NCBI RefSeq assembly: GCF_900110835.1
Contig: NZ_FOJG01000001.1
Location: 496,001-560,000, forward strand
Origin: Chitinophaga arvensicola
Lineage (GTDB): Bacteria; Bacteroidota; Bacteroidia; Chitinophagales; Chitinophagaceae
Length of the DNA stretch: 64,000 bases
Direction of reading: 5' to 3'
In this document: positions 8,701 to 16,779 of the stretch, piece by piece
Layout of the letters: each line of letters begins with the position of its first letter
Numbering within the stretch: position 1 is the stretch's first letter
The notes under the pieces: model-generated
The model's input: only the letters and a program-made list of their open reading frames with translations
What the model was told of the DNA's origin: nothing
Databases searched by the model: none
Position numbers and translations under genes: made by a program

Positions 8701-9081
8701 ATGGAAAAGCAAATCATTAACACCAATAATGCGCCCGCTCCTATCGGGCCATATAACCAGTCCGTGAAAGCAGGAAATACCCTCTATGTATCCGGACAGA
8801 TAGCCCTGGACCCTGTTTCAGGCGAATTGATCAAATCCGGTATCGTGGATGAAACTCACCAGGTGATGAAAAATATTCAGGCCATCCTCACTGCAGCCGG
8901 TATTGGTTTCGAAAACGTGGTAAAGAGTACCATCTTCTTAACAGATTTGAAAACTTTCCCACAAGTAAATGAGGTATACGGTAGCTATTTCAGCAGCGAC
9001 TTTCCTGCCCGTGAAACCGTGCAGGTATCGGGCTTGCCTAAGGGCGTGGATGTAGAGATTTCTGTGATTGCAGCGGTATAA
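8701..9081 (+). CDS. ridA: RidA family reactive intermediate deaminase
   Basis: RidA proteins hydrolyse reactive enamine/imine intermediates released by PLP enzymes, protecting the cell in the cytoplasm. The start at 8701 gives 126 residues, the normal family length. The frame is open far upstream, but that part overlaps the divergent gene and has no homology. Motifs are PAPIGPYNQSVKAG near the N-terminus, LYVSGQIALDP, the catalytic-Arg region PARETVQVSGLPKG, and the C-terminal VDVEISVIAAV. It is divergent from the 3HCDH-like gene. A TACTTTCG near-match to the -7 consensus lies just upstream. Confidence 0.93.
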   Translation: MEKQIINTNNAPAPIGPYNQSVKAGNTLYVSGQIALDPVSGELIKSGIVDETHQVMKNIQAILTAAGIGFENVVKSTIFLTDLKTFPQVNEVYGSYFSSDFPARETVQVSGLPKGVDVEISVIAAV

Positions 9082-9117
9082 TACTTTATCCTGAACAAGG
9101 TCCTGCCTTTTATTTTA

Positions 9118-9196
9118 AAATATTTCAGGGAGATAAAAGCGCATTGTTTAAATATTTTGGGGAGATAGCAGCGACGTACGCGCTTATCTCCCCAAA
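9118..9196. repeat. GGGGAGATA palindromic element (REP-like)
   Basis: Two imperfect direct copies of AATATTTyrGGGAGATAnnAGCG (9118-9142 and 9151-9175) are followed by an inverted copy, CGCTTATCTCCCCAAA (9181-9196). The second and inverted copies can form a hairpin with a seven-base loop. It sits between convergent genes (ridA and the L,D-transpeptidase), so it may end both transcripts. The same core recurs elsewhere in this window. Confidence 0.65.
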
Positions 9197-9228
9197 TCTT
9201 TTAAAGTATTATTCAATACTACATGCAA

Positions 9229-10896
9229 TTATTTACCAAACAGTGAAGTCGCCAGCTTCTGGTCGTGTCCATACACATCGTCGCGGAAATTCAGTTTACC
9301 ATCGCTGTCTACAAACGCGGTAAAATACACAATGAACACCGGCACTTTGTCTTTTACAGTAACGTATTTTTCTTTTCCTGCATTCATGGCTTCATCGATT
9401 TTCTTTTCCGTCCAGGTAGAATCATCGCGTAGCAGCCACTCTGCCAGATGCTTGGGTTCTGCAATCCTGATACAACCATGGCTGAAAGAACGTTTGTTCT
9501 CTCCAAACAGGTAGCGGGCCGGTGTATCATGCAGATAAATATTATACTCATTCGGGAAAAGGAACTTCACTTTACCGAGTGAGTTTTTGCCACCGGGTTT
9601 CTGTCTTACTACATAAGGGAAATTACTTCCATACTTGCTGAAGTTAATGGAGCCGGGAGGAATCACTTTTCCGCTGGCGCCTACAATTTCCATATTCTGA
9701 CGTGCAAGATAGCCGGCACCACTGCGTTTCAGCCCGGGCAATACTTCGCCTTTCAAAATACCGGGAGGCACATTCCAATAAGGACTAAACACTATATAGC
9801 GCAGGTCTTTGGTGAAGATCACCGTGCTGGCGCCCGGTTTACCCACCACTACGTTGCTGCTCCACGCTAACTTTCCCTTGTCATATACGTGCATTTTAAA
9901 TTGCGGGATATTCACGAGGATATAGTCGGTGGTAGGCTCTATCGGTACCCAGCGTAAACGCTCCATATTGAGCAGTATTTTTTTGATACGATCCTGTACA
10001 GGTGTATTCAGTGCATCGAGTACGCTTTTGTTGATAGTGCCATCTTCTTTGATACCCATGCGCAACTGGAAAGAGCGTACCGCTGTGTCGAGGGCAGCAT
10101 TGAAACGTTGGCTGCTATCCTTTCCAGGCAAGTCGCCGAAAGCTTCCAGGCGATATTTCACCTGCGCAATCACAGCGGCGGAATCTCCTTTCTTAAAACT
10201 TTTCTGGGTGGTGCGAATAGAATCCCAGTTACCAGCGGCTTCCAGCTGCGCCAGCTTCTTCAGTTGCTGACGGAGCAGGATGTATTGTCTGTTAACCGGT
10301 TCATCATCTTCAAAAGCATTGCCTTTTTTATTCACCATAGAATCCAGCAGGCTGGCCATATCTATTTTCTTACGGGGAATATACCATTCCAGGTCTTTCG
10401 CAGAATCGGCTGTCAGGCCGCCCCATACCTTGTTGCCATAGGCAAAGAACTGGGCGGTGAGCATCATTTCCACACGGGGAATGGAGGTATCGCCGGGTTT
10501 CAGTCCTACGTCGCTGACCAACAGTGTGTCTGTAAGCTGCTGCAGATCGGGGTTCATAAGACTGCTGTCTTTGATCCCATAGGCTGCATCATTCTTCATC
10601 ATATTAATGAAGTTGCTGGCTTGCTCTGTGAGTCCATCCTTATTGATCCACGCGAAATGGAAGTCGCGTTTGCGGTAAAAGTTCAGGATGTATTCGTCAT
10701 AGGCATCATAAGACGTATGTGCCTGCAGGAATTTATTCACATAATTGCTGTCGATGGTCTGTTCAATATACGCCTGTTTGGTATAGTGAGTAGTATCTCT
10801 TGCTTTAGTTTTCTTCCTGGAGCCGGTCTGTTGCTGACAGGCAGCAAAGATGATCAGTGTCAGTAAAGCCAGTGAGGAGTAAAAACGTATAGTCAT
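9229..10896 (-). CDS. L,D-transpeptidase lipoprotein, YcbB/LdtD-like
   Basis: This is a peptidoglycan cross-linking enzyme that forms 3-3 links in the periplasm. Starting at 10896 gives a lipoprotein signal (LALLTLIIFAAC); a start 45 bases upstream is also open but would bury it. The order is the large-transpeptidase one: N-terminal domain, peptidoglycan-binding repeat (AVRSFQLRMGIKEDGTINKS, about residues 275-295), then the YkuD catalytic domain beginning ILVNIPQFKMHVYDKG. The active-site motif is SFSHGCIRIAEP, with catalytic Cys and conserved His and Arg. At about 555 residues it is close to E. coli YcbB. A second, much smaller L,D-transpeptidase lies at 41968. Confidence 0.92.
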   Translation of the reverse strand: MTIRFYSSLALLTLIIFAACQQQTGSRKKTKARDTTHYTKQAYIEQTIDSNYVNKFLQAHTSYDAYDEYILNFYRKRDFHFAWINKDGLTEQASNFINMMKNDAAYGIKDSSLMNPDLQQLTDTLLVSDVGLKPGDTSIPRVEMMLTAQFFAYGNKVWGGLTADSAKDLEWYIPRKKIDMASLLDSMVNKKGNAFEDDEPVNRQYILLRQQLKKLAQLEAAGNWDSIRTTQKSFKKGDSAAVIAQVKYRLEAFGDLPGKDSSQRFNAALDTAVRSFQLRMGIKEDGTINKSVLDALNTPVQDRIKKILLNMERLRWVPIEPTTDYILVNIPQFKMHVYDKGKLAWSSNVVVGKPGASTVIFTKDLRYIVFSPYWNVPPGILKGEVLPGLKRSGAGYLARQNMEIVGASGKVIPPGSINFSKYGSNFPYVVRQKPGGKNSLGKVKFLFPNEYNIYLHDTPARYLFGENKRSFSHGCIRIAEPKHLAEWLLRDDSTWTEKKIDEAMNAGKEKYVTVKDKVPVFIVYFTAFVDSDGKLNFRDDVYGHDQKLATSLFGK

Positions 10897-11063
10897 AAGC
10901 GTAATGGATGTTAAATATTTACTTAAAAACAAACATGACAATCAACTGTTGGGGGCATAAAGGGTATTATGCCGGTAAATGTATGAAATATATGCACTTA
11001 TAGCTTCAGGTCGTTGTTAAAATCTGATTGATCTGCTATATTTAATAATTAAACAATGTAAAT

Positions 11064-11390
11064 ATGAACAAACCTGTTCCTTTGGAGAGCATTCCTGTAA
11101 AAAATACGATTGCCGGGCATTATGGCCGGTTTGTGCATGGCAGCAGGAGTACGCTGGCATTCTGGGAAATTACCGCAGGATCGGAGTCGCCTGTGCATCA
11201 GCATCCGCATGAGCAGATAACTTATGTGGCGGAGGGTGTGTTTGAGATGGTGGTAAACGGTCACAAATATACGCTGAGGCAGCATGATACGCTGGTGATT
11301 CCGCCGGATACGCCGCATGGTGGCCGTGCGTTGGAAGATTGTAAGCTGATCGACAGCTTCTGCCCTGCGCGGGAAGACTATAAGTTCTGA
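11064..11390 (+). CDS. Cupin domain protein
   Basis: A single-domain cupin of 108 residues. Both cupin motifs are visible: SPVHQHPHEQITYVAEGVFE (metal-binding His, His and Glu) and PPDTPHGGRALEDC (the fourth ligand His). Small cupins of this type bind a metal and may be isomerases, dioxygenases or sensors; nothing here decides which. It stands alone between two convergent or divergent neighbours and ends 90 bases before a strong terminator. The family is secure, the substrate unknown. Confidence 0.88.
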   Translation: MNKPVPLESIPVKNTIAGHYGRFVHGSRSTLAFWEITAGSESPVHQHPHEQITYVAEGVFEMVVNGHKYTLRQHDTLVIPPDTPHGGRALEDCKLIDSFCPAREDYKF

Positions 11391-11481
11391 GAAAATGAGT
11401 GAACCCGCAAGCAGCTGCCTGACTCCCGGGATTATCGGCCCAAGGTGGATGCGGGACGATTCAACATGATAAAATGCGCTG

Positions 11482-11524
11482 AAAAAGCAAATGCCGCAGA
11501 AACATATCTGCGGCATTTGCTTTT
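11482..11524. terminator. Bidirectional terminator between cupin and RNase G genes
   Basis: A perfect 14-base inverted repeat, GCAAATGCCGCAGA / TCTGCGGCATTTGC, flanks a six-base loop. An A run precedes it and a T run follows, so it can stop transcription from both convergent genes. Confidence 0.9.
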
Positions 11525-11544
11525 ATAAGTTGATTAGCCTTAGG

Positions 11545-13095
11545 CTAAAGTTTTATTTCTTCATCGTTCGCATCAAAGAAGCGATATTCTGTAAGGTGGT
11601 AGTTGGAGTCAGCTTTGAGTTTGATCCATTTCTTATAGTGGAAATACCATTTCCATTGTTTGGATGCCAGGAATCCTTTAGTCAGGTAAGCATGCAATAT
11701 AGGGTGGATGCGGATGGTCAGTCCTTTGTGTTGATGATTCAGCAGGTATTGCAGGTTTTTCTCGATGTCTTCGAGGATCAGCATGGATGCCCCGATTTTG
11801 CCGGTTCCTCTGCAGGTAGGACAATCTTCTGCTACGGAAATAGTGATCTCAGGTTTTACCCTTTGGCGGGTAATCTGCATGAGTCCAAATTTCGAGATAG
11901 GCAGGATGGTGTGTTTCGCCCGGTCTTGCGCCATGAATTTCTCCATTGCTTCGAAGATGGCTTTCTTATTTTCCGGCAGTTTCATATCAATGAAGTCAAT
12001 GATAATGATACCGCCCAGATCGCGCAGTCTTAGTTGCCGGGCAATTTCCGCAGCTGCTTCCAGGTTGGAGGCAAGTGCATTCTGTTCCTGGTTGTTGCTG
12101 GAGCTTTTATATCCGCTGTTTACGTCTACAACGTGTAAAGCTTCGGTGGCTTCAATGATGAGATAAACGCCACTGTCGAGGTTAACGGTTTTACCGAAGG
12201 AGGCTTTCACCTGCCGGGTAATACCGAAGTTATCGAAGATGGGAGAACCGTTGTTGTAATAGTTGACTATATCAGACTTTTCCGGCGCAATCTTCTGGAT
12301 ATACGTTTTGGTGTCTGTATAGATATTTTTATCGTTTACAACGATGCGGTTAAAGCTCTCATTGAGCAGATCACGGAGGATGCTGGCAGTTTTTGTTTGT
12401 TCGCTCAGGATCTTTTGTGGGGCTACGCCGCCATTAAGATTCGCCTGGATATTTTTCCAGGTTTGCACGAGCGTGGTAAGATCTTCGTGTAATTCTGCTG
12501 TTTTCTTTCCTTCAGCGGCGGTGCGTACAATAACGCCAAAGTTGGGCGTTTTGATGGCTTCCACGATTTTCTGCAATCTTTTTCTTTCTTCGGAGGAGTG
12601 GATTTTTTTAGAAACCGCAACAATATCATTAAAGGGTGTTAACACTATAAATCTTCCGGGTAAAGAGATTTCGCAGCTAAGGCGTGGGCCTTTAGAAGAA
12701 ATGGGTTCTTTCAGAATTTGTACGAGGATATTGGGTTTGCCTCCCAGTACGTCCGTAATTTTACCGGTCTTAACTATTTCCGGTTCATTTTTAAATTTCG
12801 TGAAATCAAATCCATCGGGCGTTTTATCGCTGATGGCGGTTGCCGTAAATTTAAGAATGGAGCGGATATAGGGGCTGAGATCCGTGTAATGTAAAAAGGC
12901 ATCTTTTTCAAAGCCTACGTCAACAAATGCGGCATTTAAGCCGGGTATCAGCTTTTTCACCTTACCCAGGTACAAATCGCCTACTGAGAAGTTAGGATTG
13001 CCACTTTCGTGATGTAACTCCACTAGCTTCTTATCTTCCAGTAACGCAATTTCCACCCCTGTGGGAGCCGCATTTATAATAAGTTCCTTATTCAA
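11545..13095 (-). CDS. rng: Ribonuclease E/G family protein (RNase G)
   Basis: This endoribonuclease acts in rRNA maturation and mRNA decay. The 516 residues match the short RNase G form without the long RNase E tail. An N-terminal S1 domain begins about residue 30 (VGDLYLGKVKKLIPGLNAAF). The catalytic DNase I-like subdomain carries the metal-binding Asp residues (HVVDVNSG and IIIDFIDMK). The zinc-link CPTCRGTG, which holds the tetramer together, is at about residue 428. It is downstream of HU, a TPR protein and a tiny ribosomal-type protein on the same strand, separated by a 324-base gap. Confidence 0.95.
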   Translation of the reverse strand: MNKELIINAAPTGVEIALLEDKKLVELHHESGNPNFSVGDLYLGKVKKLIPGLNAAFVDVGFEKDAFLHYTDLSPYIRSILKFTATAISDKTPDGFDFTKFKNEPEIVKTGKITDVLGGKPNILVQILKEPISSKGPRLSCEISLPGRFIVLTPFNDIVAVSKKIHSSEERKRLQKIVEAIKTPNFGVIVRTAAEGKKTAELHEDLTTLVQTWKNIQANLNGGVAPQKILSEQTKTASILRDLLNESFNRIVVNDKNIYTDTKTYIQKIAPEKSDIVNYYNNGSPIFDNFGITRQVKASFGKTVNLDSGVYLIIEATEALHVVDVNSGYKSSSNNQEQNALASNLEAAAEIARQLRLRDLGGIIIIDFIDMKLPENKKAIFEAMEKFMAQDRAKHTILPISKFGLMQITRQRVKPEITISVAEDCPTCRGTGKIGASMLILEDIEKNLQYLLNHQHKGLTIRIHPILHAYLTKGFLASKQWKWYFHYKKWIKLKADSNYHLTEYRFFDANDEEIKL

Positions 13096-13419
13096 GCGTC
13101 CAAAATTTTAACCTTTAAAACTTCACCTTTATGCTATGCACACGGCTATTTAAGAACAGCTTACTGCATACCAAAACAATAGCTCACCATAAAGTTAGCG
13201 TATTTCTTCACGTTCGTGACGAATGGATTGCTTAAGGGTTCAGCGATCACTGCAGGTAATGTCCGGAGAATTCAATTGCGGGATCTATGGAAACAACCTG
13301 CATGACTATAGCAATTTAAGAAGTAAATGCTAGAATCATGCAGGATATATGAAAATTTTTATCCGACCACCGCGCCGGGAGAATACCTTAGTAGTATAAA
13401 TGGCGGGAAACTGGAGTAA
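13096..13419. other. Gene-free gap upstream of RNase G
   Basis: About 320 bases hold no convincing gene. The only structure noticed is an imperfect 17-base inverted repeat at 13297-13344. No full TAnnTTTG promoter was seen on the reverse strand, although rng is expected to be transcribed from here or from further upstream. Confidence 0.5.
13297..13344. repeat. Imperfect 17-base inverted repeat
   Basis: CCTGCATGACTATAGCA (13297-13313) pairs with TGCTAGAATCATGCAGG (13328-13344), with two mismatches and a 14-base loop. There is no strong T run on either side, so it is not a textbook terminator. It could be a processing or RNA-binding hairpin in the leader of the RNase G transcript, or the 3' end of the microprotein transcript. 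Confidence 0.5.
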
Positions 13420-13515
13420 TTATTTCTTCTTACTTTTATGCCGGTTCTTTCTCAGTCTTTTTTTACGCTTGTGAGTGGCAATTTTATGTCTTTTTCTTTT
13501 CTTACCGCAAGGCAT
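13420..13515 (-). CDS. 31-residue basic ribosomal-type protein (AURKAIP1/COX24-like, bS22-like)
   Basis: A very short gene encodes 31 residues, of which about 20 are Lys, Arg or His. It begins MPCGKKRKRHKIATHKR and ends in a run of lysines. The ATHKRKKRLRKNRH core resembles the AURKAIP1/COX24 family: mitochondrial mS38 and the small bacterial ribosomal protein bS22. Such proteins sit in rRNA of the small subunit. Its start is 35 bases after the stop of the TPR gene on the same strand, so it is likely co-transcribed with it. The reading frame, composition and position next to a ribonuclease support a real gene. Ribosome association here is inferred. Confidence 0.8.
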   Translation of the reverse strand: MPCGKKRKRHKIATHKRKKRLRKNRHKSKKK

Positions 13516-13550
13516 ACGCTGATACGTTTTTAAATGATTGAAAAATAATA

Positions 13551-14393
13551 TTATTGAATACTTTTAATGTAACTATCTACTTCCTTCTTCAATTCCGGAT
13601 CGGTCATGAGTTGTTTGCTTTTTTCAAACAGTTCAATCGCTTTCTTCTTATCTCCTTTGCTCCTGTACGATTCTGCCAGTACAAACAACACTTTCGCGTT
13701 ATCAGGATGACTCTTCGCAACTCCTTCCAGTCTTTCGATAGCTTTATCGTACTGACCTGATGTAATCGCGAGGTTCGCTAAAGTAACCTGTGCGTCAATA
13801 TTATCAGGATGTGCAGCCACTACTTCTCTCAGCTTGGCAACGCCTGTCATTGGTTCCCCGGTGTTCATGTACACCATGGCCTGTGATATTTTCAGTGTGT
13901 CGTTAGCCGGATTCAATTGTATTGCCTGGTCAAACAAAGTGATTGCTTGCTGGGCTTCCCATTTTGCTACACGTGGATCTTCTGCATGTTGCAAGTGGGC
14001 CAAAAATAAATTGGCTGCAAAGGTGAGGCTTTTTTCGGAATTTTCCAACTTAGCGGCTTCTCCGAGATAATAAGCGGCTACGGGCAGCTGGTTGAGGCTG
14101 TCCCAGGTGTTGTACAATTGGTGGTACGCGGCTATCTGTTGGGTCTTCACATCCCCGCGGACAACATTTGTCTCAATAGTATTTACCTGTAAAAGTTTCT
14201 CAGCAGGAATTTTCCCCTTTGCTGTTTCCAGCAGTTCAGAGAAGGCAATAGGTTCCACATCCTGTCCGCCCTTCATAGGGGCGCCAGATGACATAGGTTT
14301 CTTTTCCGACCGGGGCACAGTACGGCCAAAGGCGAATAATATCACCAATAGTGCTACCGCAGCACCCACCAGAAGAACTTGTGATTTTTGCAT
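13551..14393 (-). CDS. Membrane-anchored tetratricopeptide repeat protein
   Basis: This 280-residue protein starts with one membrane helix (VLLVGAAVALLVILFAFG, about residues 7-24), then a 45-residue linker. Several TPR units follow from about residue 70 to the end, for example AITLFDQAIQLNPANDTLKI and AIERLEGVAKSHPDNAKVLF. TPRs form a helical scaffold for protein binding, here expected on the periplasmic side. It lies between HU and the small basic protein, all on the reverse strand. A TPR gene at this position is familiar from related genomes, but its partner is not known to me. Confidence 0.85.
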   Translation of the reverse strand: MQKSQVLLVGAAVALLVILFAFGRTVPRSEKKPMSSGAPMKGGQDVEPIAFSELLETAKGKIPAEKLLQVNTIETNVVRGDVKTQQIAAYHQLYNTWDSLNQLPVAAYYLGEAAKLENSEKSLTFAANLFLAHLQHAEDPRVAKWEAQQAITLFDQAIQLNPANDTLKISQAMVYMNTGEPMTGVAKLREVVAAHPDNIDAQVTLANLAITSGQYDKAIERLEGVAKSHPDNAKVLFVLAESYRSKGDKKKAIELFEKSKQLMTDPELKKEVDSYIKSIQ

Positions 14394-14417
14394 CGCCTAA
14401 ATTATTAGGCTGCAAAA

Positions 14418-14705
14418 TTAAGAACTTTTGAGCTTCTTTACCTCAGCAACAAATTCTTTCGAAGGTTTAAATGCCGGAATAAAGTGCTCGGGGATCTCCA
14501 CAGCTACGTTCTTCTTGATGTTACGCCCAATCTTGGCGGCTCGTTTTTTTGTGATAAAACTTCCAAACCCACGGATATAAATGTGTTCTCCGTTAGCAAG
14601 AGCTTCTTTCACCTCTTTAAACATAGCCTCAAGTGTGACTAAAACATCTACTTTGGGGATGCCGGTTTTTTCAGCAATGTTGTTAATTAAATCAGCTTTT
14701 CTCAT
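14418..14705 (-). CDS. HU/IHF family DNA-binding protein
   Basis: A nucleoid protein that bends DNA as a dimer. The 95 residues give the full fold: N-terminal helices (MRKADLINNIAEKTGIPKVD), the strand IYIRGFGSFITKKRAAKIGR with the conserved GFGSF turn, and the arm region NVAVEIPEHFIPAFKPSKEF. The arm carries Ile-Pro where HU has its intercalating Pro. The gene leads a reverse-strand series (HU, TPR, microprotein, RNase G) and is divergent from mutY. A reverse-strand TAACTTTG element lies 28 bases upstream. Confidence 0.95.
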   Translation of the reverse strand: MRKADLINNIAEKTGIPKVDVLVTLEAMFKEVKEALANGEHIYIRGFGSFITKKRAAKIGRNIKKNVAVEIPEHFIPAFKPSKEFVAEVKKLKSS

Positions 14706-14732
14706 ATGAAAGCGAGAGGATTACTTTACTCT

Positions 14733-14740
14733 CAAAGTTA
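14733..14740 (-). promoter_or_regulatory. -7 element of the HU gene promoter
   Basis: TAACTTTG read on the reverse strand matches the TAnnTTTG consensus exactly, 28 bases before the HU start. No TTG at the usual 17-23 base spacing was found, so only the -7 element is claimed. Confidence 0.4.
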
Positions 14741-14925
14741 ATTTAAAAATTCTAATTGCTGAATTTTAAGCAAATAAATTTTATCATTTTTTCTTATAAC
14801 TGGTATTGGCGATAATTTATATTTATTTGCAGGCCCGGAAATGGGTATCCGTTGTACCTTATAGGGTTTTTGTACAGCATTTGCCATATCAATATACTAA
14901 ATAATTTTATTAAAATAATATATAA

Positions 14926-15999
14926 ATGATCTCAGGGCGACAATTTTTTACCGAAAAATTACTGGAATGGAACCGGGACACCAACACCCGCAACATGCCC
15001 TGGAAGGGTGAAAAAAATCCATACCGGATCTGGTTATCTGAAATCATTCTCCAGCAAACCCGCGTGGAGCAAGGCTGGCCATACTACGAACGATTTATTC
15101 AGCACTACCCTACAGTAGACAAACTGGCCGCCGCACCAGAGGAAGAAGTGTTCCGTTTATGGCAGGGATTAGGCTATTATGCCCGCTGTAAAAATATGTT
15201 GGCCGCCGCCCGTGAAATTACCAATACCTATCAAGGTAAGTTCCCGAACCAATACGAACAGATCAAAGCACTTAAAGGAATTGGTCCCTATACTGCGGCA
15301 GCGATCGCTTCGTTTGCCTTTAATCTCCCCCACGCCGTACTCGATGGCAACGTATTCCGGGTCCTCTCCCGCTTTTTCGGGATCGAAACACCGATAGACA
15401 GCACCGCCGGCAAAAAACAATTTGATACACTCGCCCAGGAATTACTACCAGCCGGCCAATCGGCCGAATATAACCAGAGCATCATGGACTTTGGTGCAGT
15501 TGTATGCAAACCACAGCAGCCACTTTGCGGAGAATGTATACTCCGCAAGAAATGCGTAGCCCTGCATGAACAACTCGTTCCTCTTCTCCCGATAAAAACA
15601 AAAAAACTCAAAATCAAAAAAAGATACTTCAATTACCTGCTGGTACACCATAAAGAAGACATCTATATCCGGAAAAGAACAGACAGCGACATCTGGCAGA
15701 ACCTCCACGAGTTTATTCTCATTGAAACGGCAGGCCCCTCAGATATCACCGCGTTACAATCCTCCGAAGACTTCAACCGGCTGCTGGGAAAAACAGCCTT
15801 CGAAATTGACCGGGTGTCCAAACCTTTCAAACAACAACTCACCCATCAAACCATTCACAGCCAGTTCATCAGCATCACCGTAAAGAAAGCGCCGGCCATC
15901 CCGGGATACACACTGGTACCGCGAAACAGCCTGAATAACTATGCTTTCCCGAAAACAATCACCACGTTCCTGGAAAGCAATCACCTGCAATTATTTTGA
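14926..15999 (+). CDS. mutY: A/G-specific adenine glycosylase
   Basis: MutY removes adenine mispaired with 8-oxoguanine in base excision repair. In the 357-residue protein the catalytic Glu is in SEIILQQTRVEQGWPYYERF and the helix-hairpin-helix is LKGIGPYTAAAIASFAFN. The catalytic Asp lies in AVLDGNVFRVLSRFFGI. The iron-sulfur loop has the expected C-x6-C-x2-C-x5-C spacing (from VCKPQQPLC to KKCVAL, about residues 189-207). A C-terminal NUDIX-like 8-oxoG recognition domain follows. The mutY-ssb-gldE-gldD order is a recurrent Bacteroidota arrangement. Confidence 0.95.
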   Translation: MISGRQFFTEKLLEWNRDTNTRNMPWKGEKNPYRIWLSEIILQQTRVEQGWPYYERFIQHYPTVDKLAAAPEEEVFRLWQGLGYYARCKNMLAAAREITNTYQGKFPNQYEQIKALKGIGPYTAAAIASFAFNLPHAVLDGNVFRVLSRFFGIETPIDSTAGKKQFDTLAQELLPAGQSAEYNQSIMDFGAVVCKPQQPLCGECILRKKCVALHEQLVPLLPIKTKKLKIKKRYFNYLLVHHKEDIYIRKRTDSDIWQNLHEFILIETAGPSDITALQSSEDFNRLLGKTAFEIDRVSKPFKQQLTHQTIHSQFISITVKKAPAIPGYTLVPRNSLNNYAFPKTITTFLESNHLQLF

Positions 16000-16197
16000 G
16001 ATATCACGCATAGAGATAAAAAATATACATTAAGTGCTAAGCCACTTCTGTAATAGTGAGTCACTGCGAAATCCGGCTCAACCGGCTGCCAGTAAGAAAT
16101 TTTTCACTATCGATTGGAAAAAAATATTAACTTTAAGAAGGTTGTTTATTTATTAAAAGAAGAACTTTTTAACAATAGACTAAAAAAACCTACAACT

Positions 16198-16656
16198 ATG
16201 AGAGGTGTTAATAAAGTAATCCTGATAGGCAATTTGGGCAGAGATCCGGATGTACAGTTTCTGGAAGGGAATATTGCAGTAGCCAAATTTTCACTGGCCA
16301 CCACTGAAACGTTCAAAGACAGAGCCGGCAAGCTCATTTCACAAACAGAATGGCATACAGTAGTGCTATGGCGGGGACTGGCCGAACTGGCGCAGAAATA
16401 CCTGCACAAGGGCAGTCTTGTTTACATTGAAGGCCGCCTGCGCACACGCAGCTGGGAAGACAAGGAAGGCAATAAGAAATTTGCCACTGAAGTTGTAGGA
16501 GACAACCTGGTAATGCTGGATAAACGCATGGACCTCAACAACCAAGATCACCCCATACCTCACCATAGCAGTTCAGGTTCAGGCAGTGGAGAAAATTTTC
16601 CGGGACTGGAAATACCCCCTTCATTGAACGAACCCGCAGACGATCTGCCTTTTTAG
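16198..16656 (+). CDS. ssb: Single-stranded DNA-binding protein
   Basis: SSB coats single-stranded DNA in replication and repair and recruits partners through its C-terminal tip. The start at 16198 (MRGVNKVILIGNLGRDPD) gives 152 residues and the standard N-terminus; the frame is open 84 bases further upstream but that extension is not SSB-like. The OB fold runs to about residue 110 (SLVYIEGRLRTRSWEDKEG). A Ser/Gly-rich linker follows, and the protein ends with the acidic tip DDLPF, the known partner-binding motif. It lies downstream of mutY with a gap of about 200 bases. Confidence 0.95.
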   Translation: MRGVNKVILIGNLGRDPDVQFLEGNIAVAKFSLATTETFKDRAGKLISQTEWHTVVLWRGLAELAQKYLHKGSLVYIEGRLRTRSWEDKEGNKKFATEVVGDNLVMLDKRMDLNNQDHPIPHHSSSGSGSGENFPGLEIPPSLNEPADDLPF

Positions 16657-16710
16657 TTGCAAAAAAATATTAAGTTTTGAACGTACGTAATCCCATATAG
16701 GGACATTACT

Positions 16711-16718
16711 TATATTTG
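16711..16718 (+). promoter_or_regulatory. -7 element upstream of gldE
   Basis: TATATTTG matches the TAnnTTTG consensus. A TTTTG at 16675-16679 is 31 bases before it, longer than usual, so the -33 element is doubtful. Transcription would start just before the hairpin at 16725. Confidence 0.4.
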
Positions 16719-16724
16719 CGTGCA

Positions 16725-16753
16725 GGGAAAGCAATTCCATGAATTACTTTCCC
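16725..16753 (+). terminator. Hairpin in the ssb-gldE gap (terminator or attenuator)
   Basis: GGGAAAG-c-AATTC / GAATT-a-CTTTCCC pairs around a CAT loop and is followed by CTTATTTTTG. It could end the ssb transcript. Because a promoter-like element lies just upstream, it could also act as an attenuator at the start of the gldE-gldD message. Confidence 0.6.
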
Positions 16754-16779
16754 CTTATTTTTGATTATTTACATCAAAG

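Noticed and set aside
16114..16197. Upstream extension of ssb
   Set aside because: The N-terminal 28 residues are not SSB-like, while MRGVNKVILIGNLG is the family start.
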